This document shows, in pieces, positions 8,543 through 16,672 of a stretch of DNA of 64,000 bases. The notes beneath the pieces are model-generated. The model saw only the letters and a list, made by a program, of their open reading frames with translations. It made no database searches and was not told where the DNA came from. Source of the DNA: Thermodesulforhabdus norvegica. Lineage in GTDB: Bacteria > Desulfobacterota > Syntrophobacteria > Syntrophobacterales > Thermodesulforhabdaceae. Each line of letters starts with the position of its first letter. The stretch's first letter is position 1. Made by a program: the position numbers and the translations under genes. The stretch covers positions 121,636 through 185,635 of the forward strand of contig NZ_FOUU01000003.1 in NCBI RefSeq assembly GCF_900114975.1. The letters are read 5' to 3'.

Positions 8543-8723
8543 ATCCGTAAGGAAGGCTATAATATGGGTTTCGGAAAAAATGCAGGAGGACCCTCAAAGG
8601 TCCCTGAAATCCATTATAAACGAAGCAATCCTTCGTTTTGACCTTTCTCCAAAGGATGCAGAGTTTCTCATTAAATTTTACCAGGCAGGAAAGGGGACGG
8701 CTAATGGGAAAGGCTGTGTATGA
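8517..8723 (+). CDS. Small conserved-looking protein between helicase and purC
   Basis: A 68-residue protein starting at ATG 8517 with GGAGAGGA upstream at good spacing, overlapping the helicase end by 26 bases and purC by 20 bases. It is mostly helical, with a basic/acidic amphipathic pattern (RKAIIWVSEKM, LKSIINEAILRF, DAEFLIKFY). I do not recognise the family. The tight overlaps and good ribosome site argue that it is real and that helicase, small gene and purC are co-translated. Confidence 0.65.
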   Translation: MTTIMPEGESVRKAIIWVSEKMQEDPQRSLKSIINEAILRFDLSPKDAEFLIKFYQAGKGTANGKGCV

Positions 8724-9603
8724 GACGAACATAGAGGGTTTGAAGCTACTGGGACGCGGTAAGGTCAGAGACATTTACGACCTCGGGGACAGGCTTCTTA
8801 TCGTTGCAACCGATAGAATTTCCGCTTTTGACGTTGTGATGCCCGATCCAATTCCGGACAAAGGCCGTATCCTTACCATGCTTTCTTTGTTCTGGCTGGA
8901 CTATCTACGTGATGTCTGCCCCAATCATCTTATATCGGCAGAGGTCCGGGACTTTCCACATCAGTGTAGAGAGTATGAGGACTTGCTTCGCGGCAGGACC
9001 ATGCTGGTTAAAAAGGCCCGGGTGTTCCCGGTGGAATGCATAGTCCGGGGTTACATCATCGGTTCGGGCTGGAAGGATTATCAAAAGAACGGTACCGTCT
9101 GTGGAATAACTTTGCCCAAAGGGTTGAAACTTGCGGAAAAACTTCCGGAGCCTATCTTCACCCCGTCCACTAAAGCCGAACAGGGTCTGCATGATGAGAA
9201 CATAACCTTTGACGAAATGGTGAACATTGTTGGAAAGGACATCGCGGAAAGACTGAGAGATCTCAGTATTGAACTCTACAAACGGGCTTCGGACTATGCC
9301 GAAAAACGAGGCATCATCATAGCGGATACCAAGTTCGAGTTCGGTTTGGTTGATGGGGAAATTACCCTAGTAGATGAAGTTCTGACGCCGGATTCAAGTC
9401 GCTTCTGGCCCAAAGACACTTACAGGGTGGGCACCAACCCGGAAAGCTTTGATAAGCAGTATGTAAGAGATTTTCTCATCGGCTCGGGCTGGAAACCGGG
9501 AGAACCGGCTCCTCATTTTCCCGAGGAGGTGATCGAAAATACGAGAAGGAGATACCTTGAAGCACTTGTAAGGCTTTCCGGTAAAGGGCTGGATGATAGA
9601 TGA
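8704..9603 (+). CDS. purC: Phosphoribosylaminoimidazole-succinocarboxamide (SAICAR) synthase
   Basis: Joins CAIR and aspartate with ATP to form SAICAR in de novo purine synthesis, in the cytoplasm. Diagnostic motifs are GKVRDIYDLGD near the N-terminus, TDRISAFDVVMPDPIPDKG, VECIVRGYIIGSGW, STKAEQGLHDENI and DEVLTPDSSRFWP. The length of 299 residues suits the longer bacterial/yeast-type subfamily. ATG 8704 has GGAAAGGGG upstream; the frame is open further 5' but that part overlaps the small preceding gene and does not match the family. Its stop overlaps the next start by 4 bases. Confidence 0.96.
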   Translation: MGKAVYETNIEGLKLLGRGKVRDIYDLGDRLLIVATDRISAFDVVMPDPIPDKGRILTMLSLFWLDYLRDVCPNHLISAEVRDFPHQCREYEDLLRGRTMLVKKARVFPVECIVRGYIIGSGWKDYQKNGTVCGITLPKGLKLAEKLPEPIFTPSTKAEQGLHDENITFDEMVNIVGKDIAERLRDLSIELYKRASDYAEKRGIIIADTKFEFGLVDGEITLVDEVLTPDSSRFWPKDTYRVGTNPESFDKQYVRDFLIGSGWKPGEPAPHFPEEVIENTRRRYLEALVRLSGKGLDDR

Positions 9604-10565
9604 GTTTAGCTTTTGAGTTTTGCTGGTTGAGTCCAGAGGAGATAGCAAAAAGCGAATTGTTCCACTTTTCGGCTCACCGTGCTGAAGCCGTTATAGACTT
9701 TATTGAACGCACGGGTGTGCTTTTGTGTCCTCTGTGGGTCAGAAGGCAGGGGACACAGTACCTTCTCGTTGACGGTTATTGCCGGATCCTGTGGGCCGAA
9801 AGAAGGAATGGCAGGGTTCCCTGTATCGTATTTCCTGAAAGTATTCCCGAAAGAGAGTTGCTTTCCTGGAAGGTCTTTGAGCTTCTGTCTCGTCGTGATC
9901 CTGACATTATTGAAAAGGCCCGTATTGTAAAGGCGCTTTCTTATTTTTACCCTCCCGACGAGATTAAAGAGCGCTTCTTTCCTCTACTGAAAATTCCCCG
10001 AAAACCCCGCATGTTCAAGACCATGCTTCTAATTGCGGGGCTCGATCAGGATGAAGTGGCAGAGGTGGTGGCAGGTCGTGTATCCGAGAAGGTGCTTTTC
10101 AGGATCGTATGGTGGGACGAAAGATCCAGAAGAGCCTGTGTTGAACTGCTGAGTATTCTGAAGTGTAGTGTAAGTCTCCAGAGAGAGCTGGTCGAGCTTA
10201 TTGATGACATTGCAAGGCTTGATAATACTTCCCGGGCCGAAGTGATTGAGCAGGAGGAAGTGCGTAGGGTTATCCACGATTCCGGATTGACCCCGAGGAA
10301 TAAGACCGAGTTTCTGAGGAGCTTTTTGCGAAGGCGCCTCTATCCGGCTCTTGATCGTCGTGAACGAAGTTTTCGAAAGATCCTGAAAGAACTTTCCCTG
10401 CCGCCTGATATAACTCTTAAACCACCCGAGTTTTTCGAAGGTGATGAGTGGAACCTGAACGTATCTTTTGCCGATGTTGAAGAACTCAGGAATCGACTGG
10501 AGAAGCTCCTGCGAAAAGAGACCATATCGGGCCTGAAAAAAATCCTTGAGGATTCCGATGAATAG
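9600..10565 (+). CDS. ParB/sulfiredoxin-like N-terminal domain protein
   Basis: A 321-residue protein translationally coupled to purC (ATG in a 4-base overlap). The first 100 residues have the ParB N-terminal pattern: LSPEEIAKS, then a stretch ending LLCPLWVRRQG, and YLLVDGYCRILWAER, equivalent to the usual hDGyhRl motif. It lacks the perfect GERR box that ParB proteins use for CTP, so a segregation role is doubtful. The rest is helical and charged with no domain I know. It overlaps the following SPL-like radical SAM gene by 8 bases, so the two probably work together. Confidence 0.6.
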   Translation: MSLAFEFCWLSPEEIAKSELFHFSAHRAEAVIDFIERTGVLLCPLWVRRQGTQYLLVDGYCRILWAERRNGRVPCIVFPESIPERELLSWKVFELLSRRDPDIIEKARIVKALSYFYPPDEIKERFFPLLKIPRKPRMFKTMLLIAGLDQDEVAEVVAGRVSEKVLFRIVWWDERSRRACVELLSILKCSVSLQRELVELIDDIARLDNTSRAEVIEQEEVRRVIHDSGLTPRNKTEFLRSFLRRRLYPALDRRERSFRKILKELSLPPDITLKPPEFFEGDEWNLNVSFADVEELRNRLEKLLRKETISGLKKILEDSDE

Positions 10566-11730
10566 GTATCTTCCCAGAAGGGTTCTTATATCCGAAAGAG
10601 TCTGGGACGGTCCTATCGCCCGAAATTTACGTATGAACCTGCCCGAACATGTTCCCGTAGTAAGGGTAACGGAGGAAGAATTGCACTCCCGGACCGGTCT
10701 TTCTGATCGAAGGGTCCTTGAGGTTATCGAATTTAAGGGTCGTTTCTTGAGATCCTGTCCGGCAACGCGCTTCTATCACTGCTGTGGATACATCATTTTG
10801 CATTTCGGCGAAAATTGCTCCGTCGGATGCACTTATTGTATTCTCCAGGCCTATCTCAACAGACCGACCATGACCATTTTCGGTAATGTCCGGGATATGC
10901 TTTGCGAGGTAGCGGAGGTCCTCTCGGCCAATCCCGATCTTCTGTTCAGGATTGGAACGGGAGAGTTTACCGACTCTCTTCTTCTTGACCCGTGGACGGG
11001 CCTGAGTGAGTTTCTTGTTCCCTTTTTTGCCGGGAAGGAAAACGCCGTTCTCGAGTTGAAAACCAAGACGGATCATTATTCACGCTTACTGGATCTTAAT
11101 CATAATGGTCACACGATAGTGAGCTGGTCTCTTAATGCCCCTTCCATTTCCGTTAACGAGGAATCCAGAGCCGCATCTCTGGAAGACAGGCTTCGAGCCG
11201 CAAGGAGTTGCGCGGAGCGAGGCTATTTCCTGGCCTTTCACTTCGACCCTCTTTTCTACTTTCCGGGGTGGGAGAAAGAGTATGCCGAAGTCGTTCAGAT
11301 GATAGGGGACATGGTTCCAGTTGAAAGGGTTGTTTACGTCAGTCTTGGGGGCTTCAGGTACATGCCTGAACTGAAAGATGCAATTCTGTTAAAGAGGCCC
11401 AGCTGGAAGCTCATAAGCGGTGAGTTTGTACCTTCTCCGGATGGAAAAAGGCGTTACTTCAGAGATATAAGAATAAAACTGTATCATTTCATGGCATCTC
11501 AATTGAGAAAACTCGATCCTTCTCTCTGTATTTATCTCTGCATGGAAAGTGGTTTCGTATGGAAAAAAGCCCTGGGAATTCATCCCGCCTATTTCGGAGG
11601 CCTGCCTGCTATGCTTGACCGGGCAGTGAAAGAACGGATGAAAGTGGGGCAGCACTGCAGAGAAAGCGCCGCGAAGATTTTTCTCAAAAAACCCCAACCC
11701 CTGCCAGCCTTTTTCGATTATCAAAAATAA
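10558..11730 (+). CDS. Spore photoproduct lyase-like radical SAM protein
   Basis: Radical SAM enzyme with the cluster motif CSVGCTYC (C-x3-C-x2-C) in the setting GENCSVGCTYCILQAYLN, typical of the SplB/SPL-like family. ATG 10558 has GAGGA 5 bases upstream; the in-frame TTG 10546 lacks this. True SPL repairs thymine dimers in spores, but nothing here suggests sporulation, and SPL-like proteins are widespread in non-sporulating bacteria with unknown substrates. Context is a coupled ParB-like gene just upstream. DNA repair is a reasonable guess, not shown. Confidence 0.75.
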   Translation: MNRYLPRRVLISERVWDGPIARNLRMNLPEHVPVVRVTEEELHSRTGLSDRRVLEVIEFKGRFLRSCPATRFYHCCGYIILHFGENCSVGCTYCILQAYLNRPTMTIFGNVRDMLCEVAEVLSANPDLLFRIGTGEFTDSLLLDPWTGLSEFLVPFFAGKENAVLELKTKTDHYSRLLDLNHNGHTIVSWSLNAPSISVNEESRAASLEDRLRAARSCAERGYFLAFHFDPLFYFPGWEKEYAEVVQMIGDMVPVERVVYVSLGGFRYMPELKDAILLKRPSWKLISGEFVPSPDGKRRYFRDIRIKLYHFMASQLRKLDPSLCIYLCMESGFVWKKALGIHPAYFGGLPAMLDRAVKERMKVGQHCRESAAKIFLKKPQPLPAFFDYQK

Positions 11731-11743
11731 TTTGATGCCATCA

Positions 11744-11773
11744 TTGACATCGAGCTTTCCTTTGGCGTAAGTA
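11744..11773 (+). promoter_or_regulatory. Possible promoter of the acyl-CoA degradation operon
   Basis: A perfect TTGACA (11744-11749) lies in the 225-base gap before the acyl-CoA dehydrogenase. The -10 region is poor (TAAGTA at 18 bases). Nothing else stands out in 11731-11955 apart from the strong GGGAGGGGAG ribosome site before 11956. Confidence 0.25.
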
Positions 11774-11955
11774 AAAATTTGAAGGTTCCTGGTTCGACTG
11801 CTGTGAGAATTGGTTTTGCTGTTCCGTTGTTTCCGTTCCTGTCGTCTTGCAATCCCCGTGACCTTTGGAGTGTTTTTCGTGGTACCTTCGTTCCGGTTTA
11901 GGGCTACCCTTTCAGGTTTTACTAATCGCTTTAGTTTTTGAGGGAGGGGAGTTTT

Positions 11956-13140
11956 ATGGATTTCGAATTGACCGAAGAACAACGTATGATCAAAGAAACC
12001 GTTTATAAGTGGGCTCTTCAGGAGCTGGGACCCTTGCAGGAAAAGATAGACGAAGAGGATTGGTTTCCCCCCGATTTTTTTAAAAAGTGCGCGGAAATCG
12101 GGATACTCGGCATAACCATAGACGAAAAGTACGGGGGACTCGGTGGTGATGTGCTGATGCAGGTTCTGGCGGTAGAGCAGATGAGCCGGATATGTCCCGC
12201 TCTGGCCATGACCTATGCCGCTCACTCGAATCTCTGCGCCCACAACATCCATAAGAACGCCAGTGAGTACCTGAAAGAAAAGTATCTTCCGCCTATGGTC
12301 AGGGGTGAAAAAATAGGGGCTCTGGCACTTACGGAGCCCAATGCGGGTTCAGATGCCATGAGCATCAGAACCCGTGCCGTAAGAAAAGGAGATAAGTACA
12401 TACTCAACGGTACCAAGATGTTTATAACCAACGGGCCTGTTGCTGACATATTTCTTGTTTATGCTAAGACCCAGCCCGAACTCGGTGCCAAGGGTATTAG
12501 TGCCTTCATAGTTGAAAAGGACTTCCCCGGATTTTCCGTGTCCAGAAAGATCAAGAAGTGCGGAATGAGAGGCTCTCCGACGGGAGAACTGGTTTTTGAG
12601 GACTGTGAAGTACCTGCAGAGAACCTTGTAGGGCAGGAAAACATGGGTGTGGCCGTTATGACCAGCGGGCTTGACGTTGAGAGAATCGTGCTTGCGGGTG
12701 GTAGCCTCGGTATGGCCGAGCAGGCTCTGGAATATTCCATTGAGTATTCGGTTCAGCGTGAGCAATTCGGTCAGCCCATTGCCAATTTTCAGATGATCCA
12801 GCAGAAGCTTGCCGACATGTATGCCAGGATCGAGGCAGCGAGGCTTCTCATATATCGCGCCGCCGAGCTGGCGCAGCGGTCGCCACGAGGCGGCAAGGGC
12901 ACGGAGCTCACGAAGCTTGCGGCCGCTGCAATACTTTTTGCCTCGGAGACGGCCACGTGGGTGTGCAGCCAGGCCGTGCAGATCCACGGCGGGTACGGCT
13001 ACTGTCTTGAATTCCCCGTTCAGAAGTTGTGGCGTGATGCAAAACTCTATGAAATTGGTGCGGGAACCAACGAGATCAGGCGGATGATTATTGCCCGTGA
13101 GCTTACAAGGGAAGCCTTTGCCAGGAAAAAGATGGTTTAG
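11956..13140 (+). CDS. Acyl-CoA dehydrogenase (isovaleryl-CoA type candidate)
   Basis: FAD-dependent dehydrogenase making an alpha-beta double bond in an acyl-CoA, passing electrons to ETF. Family motifs are ALTEPNAGSDA, the FITNG segment, the C-terminal QIHGGYGY, and WRDAKLYEIGAGTNEI, in which the glutamate aligns with the catalytic base of short-chain members; isovaleryl-CoA dehydrogenase has its base elsewhere, so the substrate is not settled by this. 394 residues is usual. ATG 11956 follows GGGAGGGGAG; the TTG 18 bases earlier would bury that site. It leads a four-gene operon whose other members fit leucine/isovalerate breakdown, which is why I favour isovaleryl-CoA. Confidence 0.85.
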   Translation: MDFELTEEQRMIKETVYKWALQELGPLQEKIDEEDWFPPDFFKKCAEIGILGITIDEKYGGLGGDVLMQVLAVEQMSRICPALAMTYAAHSNLCAHNIHKNASEYLKEKYLPPMVRGEKIGALALTEPNAGSDAMSIRTRAVRKGDKYILNGTKMFITNGPVADIFLVYAKTQPELGAKGISAFIVEKDFPGFSVSRKIKKCGMRGSPTGELVFEDCEVPAENLVGQENMGVAVMTSGLDVERIVLAGGSLGMAEQALEYSIEYSVQREQFGQPIANFQMIQQKLADMYARIEAARLLIYRAAELAQRSPRGGKGTELTKLAAAAILFASETATWVCSQAVQIHGGYGYCLEFPVQKLWRDAKLYEIGAGTNEIRRMIIARELTREAFARKKMV

Positions 13141-13163
13141 CTTCTGAAAAGAGGAGATGGAGA

Positions 13164-13949
13164 ATGAGCGGCCAACAGCTGGTATTGGAAGATCGTCGAG
13201 ATCAGGTGGTGATCCTTACTCTTAACAGACCCGAAGTCATGAACGCCTTTAATTTTCCTATGCTGAGGGCACTTAAAGAGAAGGTGGAGGCCCTGCATTT
13301 CGACAGGTACGTAAGGGTCGTTATCATAACAGGTGCCGGGGAAAAAGCCTTCTGTGCCGGGGCAGATCTCAAAGAGCGTGCAACCATGACGGAAGATCAG
13401 GTTCGGGAATTTATCTTTACCATCAGGAACCTCTTTACCTTTATTGAATTCATGAACAAACCCGTGATTGCGGCTATAAACGGTGTTGCTCTTGGAGGCG
13501 GAACGGAGCTTGCCCTGGCCTGCGACATCAGAATTGCTTCTACGACGGCAACCATGGGCCTGACAGAGACGCGGCTTGCCATTATCCCCGGAGCCGGTGG
13601 AACTCAGCGCCTCCCAAGGCTTATCGGCCGCGGCAAGGCCAAGGAGCTGATTTTTACCGGCCGCAGGGTTGATGCCCAGGAGGCCCTCGACATAGGGCTT
13701 GTCAACAAAATATGCCCTCCAGAAAGGCTAATGGATGAGTGTATGGAAATGGCTTCGATGATCTGCGAAACCGGACCTATAGCCATTCAGCAGGCAAAAT
13801 ACGCTATAAACTACGGTCTGGAAGTGGATATTCACACTGGCCTTGCCATTGAATCCAATGCTTACTGGATAACCATTCCGACGGAAGACAGACTTGAGGG
13901 ACTCAGGGCTTTCAAGGAGAAACGGAAACCCGTGTACAAAGGGCGTTAA
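13164..13949 (+). CDS. Enoyl-CoA hydratase/isomerase family (methylglutaconyl-CoA hydratase candidate)
   Basis: A 261-residue crotonase-fold protein that would add water to an enoyl-CoA. Oxyanion-hole motifs are clear: AFCAGADLKER and the IAAINGVALGGGTELALACD segment. The two catalytic acids of hydratases are represented by TETRLAIIPGAGGTQRLPR (E in TETRL, and the PGAGG loop). It begins 23 bases after the acyl-CoA dehydrogenase with a GAGGAG site. In this operon the expected substrate is 3-methylglutaconyl-CoA; sequence alone does not separate this from general crotonases. Confidence 0.85.
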   Translation: MSGQQLVLEDRRDQVVILTLNRPEVMNAFNFPMLRALKEKVEALHFDRYVRVVIITGAGEKAFCAGADLKERATMTEDQVREFIFTIRNLFTFIEFMNKPVIAAINGVALGGGTELALACDIRIASTTATMGLTETRLAIIPGAGGTQRLPRLIGRGKAKELIFTGRRVDAQEALDIGLVNKICPPERLMDECMEMASMICETGPIAIQQAKYAINYGLEVDIHTGLAIESNAYWITIPTEDRLEGLRAFKEKRKPVYKGR

Positions 13950-13991
13950 CGGTCTGATTATCTATCCCTCGAGGCGAAAGGGGGGCTTTGT

Positions 13992-15593
13992 ATGAGTGAT
14001 CCCAGGGTTGAAAACAGAATGTTTTGGGAGGAAGAGGAACGCAAACTGGATGAGCTTATGTACAGGGCCATGTGGCCCGGCGGGGAAGAGGCAGTACAGC
14101 GCCTGGCAAAACAGGGCAAACAGCCCGTGCGGCAGCTTATTCAAAAGCTCATTGATCCCGGCACGGAATTTTACGAACTGGGGGTCATCGCCGGGTTCGG
14201 TATGAATTATCCCGATGTAGAGGACGTGCCCTGTGGCGGTATTGTTACCGGTATAGGGAAGATCCACGGTAACTGGACCATGATTATAGCCAACGACAGC
14301 CGTGTAAAAGCAGGCACCTACTTCCCGATAACCTTGAAAAAACACATGAGAGCTCAAGCAATAGCCGAGCAGTGCGGGCTCAACTGCGTCTATATTGCCG
14401 ACTCCGGAGGGGCCTACCTTCCTATGCAGGCCGATGTTTTTCCCGACGACGGCCATTTCGGCTCCATGTTTTACAATATGGCCCGAATGTCTGCCAAAGG
14501 GCTCAAGCAGATCACCCTGAGCACCGGAGGGAACACGGCCGGTGGAGCCTACATCGTGTTTATGGCATGCCAGGCGGTGATGATAGATAAACTGGCCTAC
14601 TCCTTTCTGGGAGGACCCCCTCTGGTCAAGGCGGCAACGGGTGAAGTCATAAGCGCCGAAGATCTGGGTGGCGCCCGGGTGCATACACAGATATCCGGAG
14701 GAGCGGATTATTTTTGTAAAACCCAGGATGAAGGAATCCAGATTGTCAGAGAAATCCTTTCCATGGAGCCACCTCAAAAGCTCCACATCCATCGCTATGC
14801 AGAGGTGCCCCCCAGAGTCCCGGTGGAAACGATATACGAAATCCTGCCGGCGAAAATCCATCAGGGGATAAACGTCAGGGCCTTCATTCAGGCCATAGCC
14901 GATGACAGCCATTTTATCGAATACAAGAAGATGTACGCACCGGGAAGAGGCGATAACATAGTCACCGGGAAGATAAGAATCAAAGGGATTCCCGTGGGGG
15001 TTATTGCGGCCAACGGGCTGGGAATAATTTTTGTCGAAGCCGCACGAAAGGCTACCGAGTGGATTATCCGTTGTTGCCAGGAAAAGATACCTCTTCTTTT
15101 TATCCAGAGCTCTCCCAGCTACATGGTCGGGTCCGAATCCGAACATATGGGCATCGGAAAATACGGTGCCGATATGGTCAGAGCCGTGTCGTGTGCTCAG
15201 GTTCCGAAAATTCAGCTCGTTATAGGGCCAGATAACGGTGCCGCCAACTACGGTATGTGCGGGCGTGCTTACAGGCCTCATTTCCTTTTCTCAACAATGC
15301 GGGCACGCACTTCCGTTATGAGTGGGAGATCTGCCGCCGAAGTTCTGCTCTCCATTGAAGAAAGGAAACGTGCTGCAAGCGGCAATCCCATGACGGAAGG
15401 TGAAAAACAGGCCTTCAGACAGAAGATGATCGAAAAGTACGATGGCGAGGCACATCCGTTTTTCTGTGGAGCAAGACTGCTTAACGATCGCGTATTGAAG
15501 TTTCGGGAAATAAGGGACTGGCTCGCTTTTGCTTTTGAGGTGAGCCTGCTTAAGCCCATAGGTGAACCCGCCTTTGGGAATCTCAGATTTTAA
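13992..15593 (+). CDS. Acyl-CoA carboxyltransferase subunit (methylcrotonyl-CoA carboxylase beta-like)
   Basis: A 533-residue carboxyltransferase with both N- and C-halves of the crotonase superfold. SGGAYLPMQADVFPDDGHFG, FLGGPPLVKAATGE and EDLGGARVH are typical of methylcrotonyl-CoA carboxylase beta subunits. It transfers CO2 from carboxybiotin to 3-methylcrotonyl-CoA, or runs in reverse. The usual GSCTAGGAY reads GGNTAGGAY here. No biotin carboxylase or biotin carrier gene is in the window, so partner subunits must be elsewhere. Start ATG 13992 follows GAAAGGGGGG. Confidence 0.82.
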   Translation: MSDPRVENRMFWEEEERKLDELMYRAMWPGGEEAVQRLAKQGKQPVRQLIQKLIDPGTEFYELGVIAGFGMNYPDVEDVPCGGIVTGIGKIHGNWTMIIANDSRVKAGTYFPITLKKHMRAQAIAEQCGLNCVYIADSGGAYLPMQADVFPDDGHFGSMFYNMARMSAKGLKQITLSTGGNTAGGAYIVFMACQAVMIDKLAYSFLGGPPLVKAATGEVISAEDLGGARVHTQISGGADYFCKTQDEGIQIVREILSMEPPQKLHIHRYAEVPPRVPVETIYEILPAKIHQGINVRAFIQAIADDSHFIEYKKMYAPGRGDNIVTGKIRIKGIPVGVIAANGLGIIFVEAARKATEWIIRCCQEKIPLLFIQSSPSYMVGSESEHMGIGKYGADMVRAVSCAQVPKIQLVIGPDNGAANYGMCGRAYRPHFLFSTMRARTSVMSGRSAAEVLLSIEERKRAASGNPMTEGEKQAFRQKMIEKYDGEAHPFFCGARLLNDRVLKFREIRDWLAFAFEVSLLKPIGEPAFGNLRF

Positions 15594-15605
15594 ACGGAGG
15601 GGAAC

Positions 15606-16625
15606 ATGGCAAAACTGCAGTATCCGAAGAAGGTCGTACTGGGCGACATTACGGTGAGAGACGGATTTCAACATGAGGAAAAGTTTATCCCTACTGACGC
15701 CAAGTTGTGGGTGGCCGAAGAACTGATTTTGGCAGGGTTCAAGCGCATTGAAGTAACCAACTTCGGAAACCCGAAACGCATGCCTCAATTTAAGGACGCT
15801 GACGAACTGTTGAAAAAACTCAGGAACTCCAAGCGGGTTAAGCATCTTATAGATCAGGTTGAGATTACGGCCATAACAATCAGGGAAAAGGCCATCGAGC
15901 GGGCAATCCAGGCAAGAAAAGAAGGATACGGGCCGGACAGGATACTTGTGATGGTTTCAACCAGTGAGGCTCATCATAAGGTCAACTCCGGCCTTACCCT
16001 GGATGAGTACTGGAAGATGTGTGAAGAATGGTTCCCCAAGGTGAAGGACGCAGGTATGAAGATCTGCGGCACTGTGAGCACCATCTGGGGATGTCCCATA
16101 GCCGGAAGGACGGACATGAAAACCGCTGTGGAATTTACCAAACGATGGCTGGATATGGGTGCCGATGACGTGGAGCATGCAGATCACGACGGATCTGCCT
16201 CACCGGACAGGGTCTACGAATATTTCTCCATGGTGCTTGATGAAATACCCGACCCGTCAAAACATGTTGCCCATTTTCACACCACCAGGGGCTGGGGGCT
16301 TGCAAACGTCCTTGCGGCTCTGCTTGCCGGAGTTACCCATTTCGAATCGACCCTTGGAGGCATCGGCGGACAGCCGGCAAACTTCGTGGACGGCGTTCCC
16401 GTAGGGGGTACGGGAGAATACTATTACAAGGACCCTGAAATCGTTGGGCTGGTCTGTACGGAAGACATGGTCGTTATGATGGACGAAATGGGTATTGACA
16501 CAGGAGTGGATGTGGATCATGTTTTGAGAATAGGCCGGATGGTGGAAAAAATTGTAGGCCGGCGCCTGCGCTCTGAGTGTATAAGAACCGGCCGAATACC
16601 TAAAGAAATGACGGGAAGGGCTTAA
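15606..16625 (+). CDS. HMG-CoA lyase-like TIM-barrel protein lacking the usual catalytic cysteine
   Basis: A 339-residue member of the HMGL/DRE-TIM metallolyase superfamily. It has the metal-binding N-terminus GDITVRDGFQHEE (equivalent to RDGLQNE) and a C-terminal HFHTTRGWGLANVLAALLAG, equivalent to the H-x-H metal ligands. The loop that in HMG-CoA lyase reads GGCP with the catalytic Cys reads GGIGGQPANF here, with Gln256 in place of Cys. Position 13 bases after the carboxyltransferase suggests cleavage of an HMG-CoA-like compound to acetoacetate and acetyl-CoA. The missing Cys means it may use another substrate or mechanism. Confidence 0.75.
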   Translation: MAKLQYPKKVVLGDITVRDGFQHEEKFIPTDAKLWVAEELILAGFKRIEVTNFGNPKRMPQFKDADELLKKLRNSKRVKHLIDQVEITAITIREKAIERAIQARKEGYGPDRILVMVSTSEAHHKVNSGLTLDEYWKMCEEWFPKVKDAGMKICGTVSTIWGCPIAGRTDMKTAVEFTKRWLDMGADDVEHADHDGSASPDRVYEYFSMVLDEIPDPSKHVAHFHTTRGWGLANVLAALLAGVTHFESTLGGIGGQPANFVDGVPVGGTGEYYYKDPEIVGLVCTEDMVVMMDEMGIDTGVDVDHVLRIGRMVEKIVGRRLRSECIRTGRIPKEMTGRA

Positions 16626-16672
16626 AGCAATCAAGGAAGTGCAGGAGCCGGTTATGCTTTCGGGTACCGGGA

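Noticed and set aside
10558-11730. SPL-like gene as a sign of sporulation
   Set aside because: No sporulation genes are seen, the envelope genes are Gram-negative, and SPL-like proteins occur in non-spore-formers.
11389-12252. 287-codon minus-strand frame across the SPL-like and acyl-CoA dehydrogenase genes
   Set aside because: It spans two real genes and their intergenic region, with no family resemblance.
13962-15281. 439-codon open frame on the minus strand opposite the carboxyltransferase gene
   Set aside because: It is antisense to a clearly recognisable enzyme, has no ribosome site and reads as a His/Gly-rich mirror of the coding strand.
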